A stretch of 64,000 bases of DNA from assembly GCA_963682175.1 (NCBI GenBank), contig OY821771.1, forward strand, positions 15,003,001 through 15,067,000. Direction: 5' to 3'. The translations under genes and the position numbers were made by a program. The notes under the pieces were generated by a model that worked only from the letters and a program-made list of their open reading frames with translations, was not told the DNA's origin and ran no database searches. Position 1 is the stretch's first letter, and each line of letters starts with the position of its first letter. Shown piece after piece: positions 44,925 through 57,372 of the stretch. This DNA is from Triglochin maritima (Eukaryota; Streptophyta; Magnoliopsida; Alismatales; Juncaginaceae).

Positions 44925-46487
44925 TGATTGAATGTTTTAAAATAACCACAAGTGCACGGCCGCGTTGAAGCGGTGGAAATACGGGTCGATCCACAGGGAG
45001 GTGTGTCGACTTTGGTTAGTTCAAAGGTGAGTGGGAAAGAAATGAGAAAAATGAGTTATGATTGAAACTACACTAAAATGCACAAGGAATTGAAAAATCA
45101 ACAATAAAACTAAACCCCATAGGGGGTAGAAAAAGAATGTGAATACCAAAATATGTGTATGTGTGTGTGTGTTCAATTGTGCTTATAACAAGTTGTAGTG
45201 CATGAAAATAATAAAACTAAATCCAACTTTGCCTCCACATAAATAAGATAACACATTGTCATTAAAACAAAAAAGACAATAATTGGAATGAAGATAAATG
45301 AACTCATGTATAAAAACCAAACCCCACTATGCCTCCACATGAAATAAGATTTACACAATCATTAAAACATACAAGACATTAACCAAGGTAAAGGCAACAA
45401 GAGTACATGAAACTACAAGTCATGTTTCCTTTATCAATTCCATCCATATCCTCACCTCATCATTCCCCATAAAATAGGTCTACTAATCTAAGCATATGAT
45501 AAGCTTCAATCAAGAGCATTAGCATATTAAAGACAAGAGTGAAATCACATTAGATGGTTATGGAAATCATGTAAGGTTCAAAGGATTAAGATAACACACA
45601 CCTAATACATCACATAATCACATCACATATTTCTCCACCCACCAAATGGGGATGGAACTACTCACTGATCATTACACTACAACCTACATTAACAAAATGA
45701 AACATTCTACTGAAAGGAAGTTAAACTAAGCAAGCAAGAAATATTAAAGAAGCTAATTAAAAAGACATAAAAATAAAGAAGCATGCAAGCATCAAAATAA
45801 AGACAATATAAAACTATGAAGAATTATTTTATTTACATGACTCACATTACAAGTGGCATTTTTCTCCACCTTGAGTTTTTGCATCAAGGCTTTTACTCCA
45901 AGTAGAGAGAATGCCACCAAGCAATGGTGAATACAAAAGGAGAGGAAGAATTATATTTATAGTCAAAGAAAAGGCAATCGGGAACAAACCCCCAATATGG
46001 GACTAAAATGCATACCACAAATGGAAATAAAACAATATAACAAGCACCTACGCCAAAGGAGGTTGCCATTGGGCCATATTGGACCGCCAATTGGCGGTCT
46101 ATGGCTGATGTTTGGGGTCCATCTTGGTCTGATTGGACCTAGTTTTGGACGGCTTGTTTAGGACTTGATTTCTTGATGTTTGGCGAACCCGATTTGGTTT
46201 TTGATGTTTGCACCCGGATCTCATTGCCAAAATACTCCTCGTGATGGTGTGGAGCTTCTTGATTTGCTCATTGGTTATTTTGGTTTTACATCCAAGTCTT
46301 TCTCTCTTACATCTCAGTCCATAGCGCTTGCATCTTAGTCCTTTCATTGTTTTAAGTCCTTTTTGAGTCACTTTTTCTCAAACCTATTTATTCCTGAAAC
46401 ATAAACATAAAACTCGTTACGTAGTATTGCTTAGGCTAAAAATAAAGGATATAAGACACAAATATATACATAATATGATGTCAATCT
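44925..46487 (-). mobile_element. Family A LTR, minus strand
   Basis: 1,563 bp; on the minus strand it starts AGATTGACATC and ends AACATTCAATCA. The polypurine tract GGTGTGGGGGTATT adjoins it on the right, so it is a 3' LTR. It contains the perfect palindrome GACCGCCAATTGGCGGTC at 46082-46099. No PBS is seen beyond its left end. Confidence 0.87.
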
Positions 46488-47396
46488 AATACCCCCACAC
46501 CTAACTTTTGCTAGTCTCGAGCAAAACAAAGGAAAGGAAAAATGAAAGAAAGGAAAAAGCATACGAAAAACAGGGAAATCCTAACTCACTTTCGTAGGAA
46601 TCACGGTTGCACTTAGCACGTGCAACAAGCCGTTAAACCTCCTTGTCGCCAAAGAGGAGGAGTGTTGTCTCCTGAGGGTTTTCAGCGGATACACCCACAA
46701 AATCCGAACAAAGATGCATTATTCAATCTATGAACTCGACTCGCTGGACTCATTTTTATCGATCATTGGACGTGGTAATCCTACGGGCCGACTCTATATA
46801 GGTATTAGTCCACACACCTAGCCTAATGAACCTATTGTGCAAGTTAAATAAGGACTTAAGTGAAAGACATGGACAACCTCAACATTCTCAAGTGATACAA
46901 AGTGTAAAGTCCATTAAGGTTCTTATTTGCATTACTTTTTTTCTTTTTCTTTTTGTTTTTTTCTTTACTTCTTACTAGTTGGAGTGCAATTCTCGCAGGG
47001 TCAGGTTTCGCGCATCATTGCCCATGAGAACTTACACTATCACGTACACTTTTCACCACATCTCCACATAGGGCAATCCCTACCACCCGTGTAACGGGAG
47101 CTCGGTCGGTGCATCCCAAGTCAGATGACTCGAAAGCACCAGGCACAAAGTCCCCTTAAACCTAATTTCCCGAGTGATAAGAGTCGTGCGAGAAGAGAGA
47201 ACACCTACTCATTTATTATCTACATGGGAACCAAAACCCCTACACTTAATGTTTCACAACAAGATTTTAAGGGTCCTTGACTAGAACAAACTTCCTTAAA
47301 TTAACAAACACGAATTATTGACTCACTAGGTTCATGATGGACTTCTTTAATTGTTTGATTACTGAAACCCTATGATTACTCGCCTCCCGAGCCACT
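46488..47396 (-). mobile_element. 3' noncoding region of a family A element, minus strand
   Basis: Matches 3565-4460 and 20270-21125. It has hairpins at 46606-46626 (GTTGCAC...GTGCAAC) and 47108-47140 (GGTGC...GCACC). It ends near CGCCTCCCGAG, where a plus-strand LTR fragment starts. Confidence 0.82.
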
Positions 47397-47963
47397 GGTT
47401 AGATTAGTGGGCCTATTTTATAGGGAATAATGAGGTGACGATAATGATGGAGTGGAAGAAGGAAACATAACATGTGCATGCATGTGCTCATGTTGGCATC
47501 ATCCTAATTATTGTCTTTTATGCTTTAATGATTGTGTCAAATCTATTTCATGTGGAGACAAAGTTGGATGTGGTCATTTTACATGTGCTCACATTAGCCT
47601 TATTTCAATTATTGTCTTGTATGCTTTAATGATAATGTTTTATATTATTTCATGTGGAGGTAAAGTTAGATTTGATTTATGGATTTCATGTATTACATGT
47701 TGTGATGAGCACAATTCAACACACACATTACACATATTTTTATTTCCGCATTCTTTCTCTACCCCCTAAGGGGTTTTATTTTATCGTTTGTCTTTTATTT
47801 CACTCGCATCCTAGTTTAATTCAGCTCTCACATTCCTCTCTCTTCGTCTCCTCCACTTGAGTATTGTAGACTTAGACTCGCACGCGCTCCCTCTGGACTC
47901 GACTCATACTTGCCGCGTCTTCACCGACGTCGTGCACTTGCAGTAGTACAACTGAAAAAATCA
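47397..47963 (+). mobile_element. Inverted family A LTR fragment, plus strand
   Basis: The sequence from GGTTAGATTAGTGGGCCTAT onward is the reverse complement of the region around 45470 in the adjacent LTR. It ends with the family end block CGTCGTGCACTTGC and a diverged AAAATCA terminus. The 3' third of an LTR thus faces a nearly complete LTR in the opposite direction. Confidence 0.72.
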
Positions 47964-48137
47964 CTGGGGCTGGGTTTGGGGTCTGAGCTGGAGTTGGGGT
48001 TCAGAGATGGATCTGGGGTTGGGGAGGGAGGGACTAGGTCGGGCGTGGGGTCGGGTTCGGAGAGCGTGTAGTCGCGACTAGGATCGGGTTTGGGGTCGGG
48101 GAGGGAGGGGTAGCGATGGGACGGAGGGAGGACCTAC
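47964..48137 (+). repeat. G-rich tract with G-quadruplex motifs
   Basis: Strongly G-rich on the plus strand, with GGGGTTGGGGAGGGAGGG at 48015-48032 and a similar run at 48086-48110. Continues after the solo LTR at 50233. On the minus strand it would be the C-rich 5' part of the CACTA element. Confidence 0.75.
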
Positions 48138-50227
48138 TGAAAGGAATGTATTATAAAAGTTTTACTTTTATATGTCTTTTATTATGAATTGAATGTATTG
48201 AACATTTTGTTCCTTGCTTAAATGTATTCGTCTTTTGGAAGTGTTAAGGAAGAGGTTCTTGGTCCTTAACCATAGAGCTCTAAAAGATAATGATTTACAT
48301 AAATCAAAAGTAATTCACAATCATGGTATTTAACATGGGACATTGATTACCGAGTTAAGATTGTCATGTTGGTTGAAAGAAATATTGTAGCTCTAGAAAT
48401 ATTTAACAACAGGAGTATATGAAATAGAAAATGTTTCTTTCATATATTGAATTGACCTAGCAAACGAAACATTATGGAATTGTGTTTGTGTCATTAATGT
48501 TTCATAGTGTCTTTAAATCCTAAGATATGAGACTTATATTGCTTCACGTAAGGAGTGTATAATTTGATTATTACAAAAAGCTATCAATGCATATAGTGAT
48601 AAAGGTATTAGTTGGTTATACATGACTTGTGCCAGAAAAGATGATATGTCAAAATATTATCATTTCCCCTCTTGACTTGAGTTATGATATTGTTGGGCCC
48701 CTTGATAAAGCAAAATTATAATGTGCACAATGTAACTTGTGTATAGTTGTGTATTTATAATTAGCTTGAGAGATCAAGAAATGAATATATAATACAAAGA
48801 TGATACATTTCTGATTTGTATAATATTCTCAATATCATGAGGCAATGGATAGATACAAGTGATATTACATATCACTGAATGAATCGTGTTTAGTTCGAGT
48901 GAGTCAAACATCTTTGTTGTTTGGATAACTATAATGTGTAGCTAGATACTGCTTATAGTTTATGATATAAAATATTTTATATCATTGCCAACATAACTTA
49001 GATCCTCCGATAGGTCACACCACAGAACTCGGAAACAAGGAATTTGATTTTACATTTTATATGATGTATTGAGATACATGTGGTAACATATTAAAATCAA
49101 ATATGTCGTGATTACGACATGGTTAGAATAATCAATAAATTCATATGATATGTAAATATATTATGGGGTATAATATTTGACATTATATATGATAATATGT
49201 TGTATATTATAATGTGGTTCGTAACATTATAAAATAAAAATTTGCTAAAACCCCAATGACCAGATTTTGTTGGAAATTGATCCAAAATTTGATAAAGGCA
49301 TAAACCAGTCAAACCGGTCGACCGTTTGACAAACTTTGTTTGACCGAAATTATGGACTTTTCGTAATAGAGAATCGGTGGACCGTTTGGCAAACGTGGTT
49401 CGACCGAAAGCAGGGTTTTTCCTGATTGAGAGGCTGTCAACCGTTTTGGCTCGACCATTCGGACGTGTCGTTCGACCAAAACCAGGGACTTTTGGTTGTG
49501 GTGAATCGGTCAACTGGTTGGACGTGTTGTCCGACCGAAATTGACGATTTATAACCAATCGGTCGAACGTTTGACTATTTTGGTCGACTGTTTGCATGTG
49601 GTTTTGCCTGAATTAATAAGAGAATTTCTTTGATCATGGGTTGGAATTGTTCCAATTTGGCCAGAGGAGTTTAATAGATGAATACGTGTCAAAATATGAT
49701 TGGTTTTGATGAGCTAAAAATAAAGGATCATGTGTAAGTAGATTACACATGATGTGGGATGGAGGAAGTCCTATAAATAGGTCCTTCCTCTCCTCTTTGT
49801 AGACATATGAATGCAAAATTCTCCTCTCCATATTTCTCCACCAAATCCATCCAAAAATTCCATTGTTAGTTGAGTGCTTGAGGGATTAAATTCTCAAGAG
49901 CATCAAAGGGGTAATTAGCTAGATTCTAGCCATGATTTCGAGATTGATTGGCTAGCTCCGATCTCTTTAATCTTGTTTAGAATTTGGTGAACACTTGGAG
50001 GAATTCCGAGCCGTTCTGATGTGCAACACATCTTCCTATTGGTAAAAGGGAATCGATAATCCATGAGGTATGATCCAATCTATATATTTCAATATTAAAT
50101 AGTTTAATATGTATTGAAATACAATTACGAATTTTGTACAAGAAAATTGTTGTAAAATATCAAGTCCATGATAAATGCTTGTTAAAATTTTAAAAATATG
50201 CACAAGTATAGGGCACAAAATCCTACA
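48138..50227 (+). mobile_element. Solo copia LTR, old copy
   Basis: 2,090 bp, TGAAAGGAATGTA...AATCCTACA, flanked by CCTAC (48133-48137) and CTTAC (50228-50232), a target duplication with one change. It is well diverged from 28093-30269 but keeps the palindrome-rich block (49315-49600) and a TATA-like CTATAAATAG at 49771-49780. Confidence 0.9.
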
Positions 50228-50232
50228 CTTAC

Positions 50233-50340
50233 AGCGTGGGGGAGCGGCGCAGCGAGGGTGCAGCGACGCTGTGAGGGGGCGGTGGCGATCGTGATCGTGG
50301 CTGGGGTCTGTTAGGGTTGGGATAGAGTGAAGGGGGAGCC
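50233..50340 (-). other. GC-rich continuation of the interrupted CACTA tract
   Basis: GC-rich sequence that joins 47964-48137 once the solo LTR is removed. A minus-strand open frame (50036-50365) crosses it but runs into the LTR, so it is not a gene as it stands. Confidence 0.5.
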
Positions 50341-50972
50341 TAATTCGGCTCCCTATAAAATCCATCAGTGTATGTATTATAGGTCGTCGATGTATGTAAT
50401 CGTATTACGTTCAACAAACATTTTTCAAAATATTCACCGACGGATAATCTTTGTCGGTGCTGCATTACGTAGTCGTCTGTCATGTAATTGTATTAAGTTG
50501 ATGGTATTTTTACAAATCTTCACCGACGAATGCCATTCATTAGTGCCATTTTAAAATGGCACCGACGAACATATCCATCGATGTAGGTTTCCACAACCCT
50601 TGGTGCTCGGTTTTCCACCAAAAAATTATGATAATCGCGGATTCGAAATCAACACCGACTGATGGGTTCCGTCGGTGACTTCAAAAAGGTCAACTGCAAT
50701 TTTTGTTTTTCTTCAAGATGAATACGATATGTTCACTTACCACGTATACGAAATCTTCACCAACGGATAGATCCGTCGGTGTACGGTTCTGATTTCACGA
50801 ATACTACGAAAACTTCTTCTGACGGTGCTTTGTCGTCGTAGTTAGTGACATCATCCGTCGGTGTCCATGTACATCGGCGGACATAAATATTTATCGGTGT
50901 ACAGTTGCCTGGACTGACTGATGTTTCTCTTACGAATATGTGTCTGTTGGTGAAACTTATTTTCTAGTAGTG
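50341..50972 (-). mobile_element. CACTA (En/Spm) terminus with subterminal repeats
   Basis: Ends at 50972 with TTTCTAGTAGTG, that is CACTACTAGAAA on the minus strand, the classic CACTA terminal inverted repeat. The next 3 bp (TTT) would be one copy of the 3-bp target duplication. At least nine copies of a CACCGACGGA/TCCGTCGGTG-type motif occur in both orientations (for example 50435, 50521, 50560, 50669, 50772, 50852). Such subterminal arrays bind the element's own transposition protein in known CACTA elements. Confidence 0.87.
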
Positions 50973-50975
50973 TTT

Positions 50976-51183
50976 TTAATTTCAATGGAATTTGACCATC
51001 AATTAATTCATCACCTGAACCTGAGGGGGTAGTAATCCCCGTGTTAGTGAACCAAGTAGATCAAAAGGTAAAAGTACTAGAAGAAGAACTAGTAAGGTTT
51101 GGAATGATTTTGACCTATCACAAGATAAAGAAGTGAAAGATAAGGTTGTATGTAAAATATGTGGGGTTGAACTTACTGCAAGT
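50976..51183 (+). pseudogene. hAT transposase N-terminus with BED finger
   Basis: TRRRTSKVWNDFDL followed by VVCKICGVELTAS is the start of a BED-type zinc finger as in hAT (RICESLEEPER-like) transposases. There is one frameshift upstream at about 51040. The finger is split at 51183 by a LINE; its histidine part (THLTRHEKN-like) resumes at 57387. The 5' end is removed by the CACTA junction at 50972. Confidence 0.78.
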
Positions 51184-51325
51184 GAGGGAAAGGGACAAGG
51201 AAAGGGGAGAGAGAACGAGAAGAGGAATGAGAGGAGAGATAAGCTTTGGTGCGCATGGGGAACCTTGGCTCCTCTAGGGTTTCCGAACCCATTTCTTCAC
51301 CAAATTGCTTGATTTCTTCACCAAA

Positions 51326-53504
51326 ATGGAGACAAAGACTAGCTCTACACGTTTGCAACAACAAGATGGAGATTGTGGCACAACAAAGGATCCCTATTTC
51401 ATTTCAAAGGAAAGCTCTTCCGCAGCTTTGGAAGAGTTTGTTGATGCGCCACCTCTAGGGAGTGTTGTATCTCCCCCAAGGAAGTGGTCAGCGCTCTTCT
51501 CAGCAAGGCCAAGGGCTTCCACGACCCTAGACTTCATCCAACCTGTGGTTAAAGGAGGGGAGAAGGTGGTTGTTTGCTCAAAGATGGAAGTAGTGGAGGC
51601 ACTTAAAAGATGGGATACGGTTTTGGTAGGGCACTTCATCGGCTTCAAACCTCACCTACCAACCTTAGAGAAGCACCTCCAAAAGATATGGGCTCTTGCT
51701 GGAGGTTTGGAGGTCATTAGGAGGGGGAAAGGTTTCTTGTTATTTTGTGTTTCTCTTGGAGAAGATAGGAAGAAAGTCCTTCAAGGAGGGCCATACATTG
51801 TTAGAGGAGCTCCACTTGTGGTTCAAGAATGGCTCCCGGAGATGACCTTGGAGAAGGCACAAATCACAACGGTTCCTATATGGGTTCTTTTTTGCCGGAA
51901 CTTGACCTTCATTTCTGGTCGCAAAGAACGTTGAGTATTATTGCAAGTGTACTCGGGAGACCACTCTACATGGATGACAATACGGCTTATGGAAGGAGAT
52001 TAGCTTTTGCTCGGGTGTGCATCGAGGTAAGTCCTGATTTCTCATACCCTAGTTGGGTAGATATTCAAGTGGAGGATGGTGCAATACATAGAGTTTTCGT
52101 GGAATATGAGTGGCGCCCCGGTTATTGTAAAGATTGCCTTGAGTTTGGTCACGAGGAGGCGAGATGTCCACGACAGAAATTACTCTCCAAGGTGCTTGTT
52201 CCCCAACGTCAAGTTGCTGAAAAATGGGTGGTGATTACTCATGGTAAGGGGGAGAGACGTGAAGGTTGTGAAGAGAGTGGGGGGAGAGGCGAGTGGGAGT
52301 GGGTGTGGGTGGGGGGATGGGATAGACGGATTGGTGAGGGTGAGAGAGGCTCGAGAGGAGAGGGAGGGGCTGGTGGTGAGGAAGGGATGGGAGGAGAGGG
52401 TGGAAGGGATGATGAGGTGGAGGAGGATGAGGTGGAGCTTGGGGTAGCTGAGGTGGCAGGAGCGAATGGGGAGTGGCCATGTGGAAAAGAGTGTGATGTG
52501 GCAGCTTTGGGAGGAAATGAACAAAATGAGATAAGTAATTGCTCCTTGCAAGAGACCAATGCAACAATACCATGTGGCAATGGTACCCCCTCCTCCCAAA
52601 CAAATTCCAGCAAGGCTACAAAGGGTGCAAAAGTAAGGGAGACAAGGGGGAGCCAAAAGAAGCAAATGGAAGTGGGTGGGAAAGTGTTGCACCTATTTCG
52701 GGACCATCCAATGAGAAGGAGGTTGAGTGCTCTACTTTCACTTGGGCCAATGAGGAGAGGGAATTCTCTTGTGCAAAGGACATAGCAAGGGACATAGCAA
52801 GAGACCTTGAGGGTTTGCATGGGACACACTTAGTGGAGACCATTCAAAGGCAAGGAAGTGGAAAACGTGATGAGCATGTGCTGCATAGAAAAGAGCTATC
52901 ACGTGATGGGGAAGTGGTGCTTGAGGTTGAGCCATGGAGTGGGGACGAATTTCCTGTTAGAAGGGGGGCCATACCACTTGGTTTAATGGGTGGGCCTCAA
53001 GGGCATGAGGGACACTTAGTGAAGGCTCCTCAATATGAGAGGAATGGGAAAGTTGAATTAAATTTGGTGCATGCAATGGAGTCACAGAATTTAAATGGGG
53101 AAGTGCTTTGTGAGGCTGAACCAAGGGCATATGAGGCTGAGGAAAAATGTAGGGAGAGTGCCACGAATATGGAGGAAGTTGATGGGCATCAAGGGCATAA
53201 GCAGAGGGAAGGTAGCAATGAGCAACGCGGACTCGCGTCTTTGGCCCAAGAAGATTTGAATTGGATATCTCCACAAATAGTGGCACGTGCTAAGGGACCT
53301 AGACCGATTTCAGAAACACATTGTGGGGGGAGATTTGAGATACTAGGAGTTGGGTTACATTTGGGGGCAAGTGGTGAAGGGGTAACAAGGAAGAAGATAG
53401 GCAACTCACCACCACCACCACTTAGGCGATCCGGGAGGAAGATAACCAGCAAACCAATCTCTTGTGGAGGTAAAGGGGGTCTCTCCGCACCTTTAAATCA
53501 ATGA
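51326..53504 (+). pseudogene. LINE ORF1 (DUF4283 and zinc knuckle)
   Basis: Start at the ATG of METKTSSTRLQQQD; the longer frame from 51305 would need a TTG. A DUF4283 domain lies at about residues 85-200 (LVGHFIGFKPHLPTLEKHLQ, LQGGPYIVRGAPLVVQEWLP). A frameshift in a T6 run near 51886-51892 is followed by LPELDLHFWSQRTL and FARVCIEVSPDFSYPSWVDI. The zinc knuckle CKDCLEFGHEEARC (C-X2-C-X4-H-X4-C) is at about 52120. A very G-rich segment (52230-52480) and a second shift near 52660-52690 precede a long acidic, low-complexity tail ending at 53504. Expected to be an RNA-binding partner of the retrotransposon RNA. Its stop overlaps the ORF2 start. Confidence 0.85.
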
Positions 53505-56500
53505 ATATTCTATTTTGGAATGTGTGTGGTGCAAATGGACTCGGTCGTGCACTAATGATAAGGGGTCAAATAAAGGAAGTAAACCTGGATGTGGTGTGTA
53601 TAATGGAGCATAAGGTCAAGCACAAGATGATTGAGCGCTTCAAAAGAGCCATTTGGCCCCCATGCATGGATGTCAAATAGCTTGATAGTAGATTCGGGGC
53701 GGATTCTAGTACTTTGGAATGACCAAAAAGTGGATTTGAGGGTCACCTTTGAAATGTCACAATTGCTCAACTTTCGGGCCAGCTTGAAAGGAGATGGTAA
53801 TGAGTTCGATATCACGGCGATCTACGGGGAAAATGGGCATGTGGATAGGAGAGTATTGTGGAATGATCTCCTACAAGTGGCTCCAAATGATTCAAGGCCG
53901 TCGATAGTGGGGGTGATTTCAATTGCATCCGCAATCTGAGCGAGAAACGGGGAGGTGCTGCTGGAAACGAGGTTGCCATGTTTGAATTTAACGAGTGCAT
54001 TGATGCACTCCAACTCCTTGAGATGCCCTCTACCGGTAGCGAGTTCACGTGGTCAAATTCTTCTGAGGGTAGTGTTTGTATCGAGACACGGATTGACCGG
54101 ATTCTAATAAACAATGCATGGCTAGAGATGTTCCCGAAATCCTATTACCTTGTTGGTGAGAAGGACCTAAGTGACCACACCATGCTCATCATGAAGACGG
54201 AGGGAAACGAAAGACAAAAGAAGAAGATGTTCCGCTTCGAGAACCATTGCGCTGAGCATGAGGAGTTTCAGAGTATTGTGGGACAAGCTTGGACCAAGTA
54301 TGTGCGAGGCACACCTATGTTTCGGGTGGTGGCAAGTTGCATGAAGTTAAGAAGAGGCTGATCTAGTGGAGCACCTCTAAGTTTGGGAACGTGAATCAAA
54401 AGGTGGGAGAGGCCCGGGCTAATATTGAGGAATCTCGGAGGAGTAGGGCAGCAAACCCACATGATGCTGCACTTATCATTGCTGAGGGAGCAGCAAAGGA
54501 TGGACTCACTCATATTCTTGCTCGGGAGGAGTCCATTATTCGACAAAAATCAAGAGTCAAGTGGCTGAAAGAGGGGGACCGAAACACTAGATTTTTCCAT
54601 GCGCACCTTAGAGTGAGGAGAGCCACCAACCAAGTGAGACGAGTGGGTGAGGGTTCCACCTTCGTGGAGGAGGAAGGAGAGATCCGAGACGCGTTCCGGC
54701 GCTTTTATGCTAACTTGTTTGCTCATAAATTGCAGGTGAAACCCATACCCCCTTCCTTCATCCTACCAAAAATCCTACCGACGGAGGGGACGGAGCTAAC
54801 ACGACCTCTTGAGATGAAGGAGCTCGAAATGGTAGTGCTCAACGTAAATGTAGATAAAGCCCTGGGACCGGATGGTTTTAATGCAAAGTTCTTCAAAGCC
54901 ACTTGGGAAATAATCAAACGGGACATGTTTAAGGCCGTGAGTTCCTTCCTGGAAAGTGGGAAGGTGCTAGCCAAATGGAATGCCACATCAATTACGATCA
55001 TCCCTAAGAAGAAAGCACCGCTTTTGGTGGAGGATTACCGACCCATTGCTCTGTGCAACATGACGTATAGGTTCACATCAAAAGTACTTGCGAATTTATT
55101 GAAGGGGCTGCTGCCACGGCTCATTGGGGAGAGTCAAAGTGCCTTCGTTAAAGGCATGAGAATTGGGGACAACATCCTTCTTGCCCATGAATTATGCCAT
55201 AACCTCCATCTAGACAAAGGGATGGGTCGAATGTGCATTAAACTAGATATCCGGAAAGCCTATGATTCTGTCTCTTGGGTCTTCCTACATGAAGTGCTGA
55301 CCAGATTTGGGTTCCCTAATAAGTGGAGGAGGGTTATCATGAGTAGTGTAAAATCCTCATTTGTGGTGATGGTCAATGGTGCAAATTCAGCACCCTTTGT
55401 GGCTAGTAACGGCTTGAGACAAGGTGATCCCTTGGCCCCCTACTTGTTTGTACTTTGCATGGAGGTTTTAAGTGAAATGGTGAAGAAGGAGGTCATGGCT
55501 GGACGTATCCAGCCACTATTATGTGGAGAGGTTCCTGTTTCGCACCTTCTTTTTGCCGATGACGTTCTTCTATTTGCTAAGGCAACAAAGGATAATGCAA
55601 GATCTATCCGAGGTGTACTTGAGGAGTTTACAGCTTGCTCGGGGCTGAGCTTTAGTGCATCGAAGAGCAAAATTTTCATGGGAAGCGGAGTGCCACATGG
55701 GTCCTGGATTGCAGCCTATCTTGGCATGGAGAGAAAAAATTTCCCGGTGACGTACCTTGGGCTGCCGTCGTTCTCCGGAAGGATGGGGAGGATCCACTGT
55801 GTGTCGTTAATCAACAGGGTGAAAGCACGACTTAGTACTTGGCAGCAGGACTTCTTGTCCATGGCTGGACGAGTTGAGCTCGGAAGAAGTGTCCTCGTCT
55901 ACCTCAACATATATTGGACGTCCGCATTCCTACTTCCTCGCAAAGTGTTAAAGGAGATCGAGAGCCTAATGTGTCACTCCATCTGGGGAGGCCCAACAAA
56001 GTGGGTAGCAGTAGCCTGGAAAGACGTGTGTCTACCAAAGGAGGAAGGAGGCCTTGGCTTGAAGCGCTTGTCGGAATGGAATGATGTAGGTCTCCTCCGC
56101 CTATTTTAGCTTGTGGTGGTGGAAGGCAATGCACTTTGGGTGAAGTGTTTACGCCAAAAGTACTTGAAGACTCGATCCATTTGGCTTTGCACGACCCCCA
56201 TCTACATCATCATAGGCATGGAAAGGGATACTCCGAGTTCGAGACATAGCTAGAAGGCACATCCAATATGAGGTGGGAAATGGAGAAGACATCCGGTTTT
56301 TCCAATACCCTTGGTGTGGTGAACCGTTTCAAAACGAAAGTTGGGGGGAGCGGCTACACTATGAATTAGGAGTATCGTGGGACACGAGAGTGTCGTACTT
56401 CATTAGAGATGGAATGTGGAACCTTCCCCCACCACGCTGCACTTTTATGGAGGAAGTCCACAAACGAATACTAAATACAAGAATCCATGGAGGCATGGAC

Positions 56501-56968
56501 CAGCCTAAGCGAGTGGACGGAGTGGGAGAGGCACTTGGCATCAAAGAAGTATGGAGATGGGTAAAGATGCCGGGGAGAAAGGTAGCTTGGGCTGGAATGG
56601 TTTGGCACAAGTATGCCATCCCAAAGCATGTCATCACGACTTGGAGAGCACTACGAGGACGTCTACTTACAAAGAGCTTGATGAACAAAAGGGGAGCAAC
56701 ACTACAACCGGGGTGCAACCTATGCGAGGGAGGCGAGGAAGATATTGAGCATATGTTTTGGGGATGTGAATACATTAAGAAGGTGTGGGCAGACATCTTG
56801 CATCTTTTAAAGCTCAACCATACGGTGGCATACACTTTAGAGGTTGAAGCTATACGTATATCACACATAGGAGGAAGCTGGCTTGATATTGTGGTAAGGC
56901 GATGGGTCTTCCAAGCCATGATACACGAGTGCTGGCTTGAACGAAACAGAAGGATTTTCGACTGTTGA
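53501..56968 (+). pseudogene. LINE ORF2 (endonuclease - reverse transcriptase - zf-RVT)
   Basis: Starts MNILFWNVCGANGLGRALM, an APE-type endonuclease, with later blocks in shifted frames (ITAIYGENGHVDRRVLW; a GDFN-region shift near 53915; SEFTWSN, ETRIDRILIN, KDLSDHTML). Frameshifts occur near 53645, 53915 and 54340 and a stop near 54363. The reverse transcriptase is open from 54391 to 56109: FFHAHLRVRRATNQ, GPDGFNAKFFKATW, DYRPIALCNMTY, IKLDIRKAYDSVSW, GLRQGDPLAPYLF and an intact FADD at 55552-55563. A TAG at 56107 interrupts LLRLF where tryptophan is usual. A further shift leads to 56273-56968 with the zinc ribbon CNLCEGGEEDIEHMFWGC. It is the best-preserved catalytic gene in the window after the family B CDS. 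Confidence 0.9.
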
Positions 56969-57372
56969 GGTAGACGAGGACAAGACATGTGGTAGTCAAT
57001 GAACTTATCATGTCTTGAGGTACCAGGACAAGCCATGGTAGCAACAACCAACGCATATTGTGGCTGTCATCAAGGATATGGTTCGCTGCCTTTGGCACAA
57101 AGTTAAAAAGCTTGCAAAGAGTGAAGAGGAAGAACACTGATCCCAGCTCACGTGGACATAGTTTGTTGTTCACCCTTGTTGTTTGTTTGTATAGTCACGA
57201 AAACCTACCATGCCGAAGTGATATATAGTGTAATGTAGGGTAGAGGCCGGGTATGCATGTGGCATACACCCGCGTTCATTATGGTTTCAGTTTTGTACCA
57301 AATTTTGTAGGTTGTAAACTTTACTTAGTTTATAAAATTCGAGGCTAAGCCTCCCTTTTGCTTTGCAAAAAA
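56969..57372 (+). other. LINE 3' untranslated region
   Basis: 400 bp with no frame of note, ending TTTGCTTTGCAAAAAAA directly before the target duplication. The A tract is only about seven bases. Confidence 0.7.

Larger units (their letters stand above)
51184..57372 (+). mobile_element. Nearly complete L1-type LINE
   Basis: 6,189 bp between 14-bp target duplications AACTTACTGCAAGT (51170-51183 and 57373-57386), with a short A-rich 3' end. Both ends are present, so it is full length, not 5'-truncated. It has two ORFs and carries several frameshifts and stops, so it is no longer active. The insertion site is the hAT BED finger. Confidence 0.93.

Noticed and set aside
52180..52829. Minus-strand frames of up to 196 codons opposite LINE ORF1
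   Set aside because: They mirror the G-rich, low-complexity part of ORF1 and give proline/serine/histidine-rich nonsense.
56359..57051. Minus-strand 230-codon frame
   Set aside because: It is a shadow of the zf-RVT part of LINE ORF2, which has clear family motifs on the plus strand.
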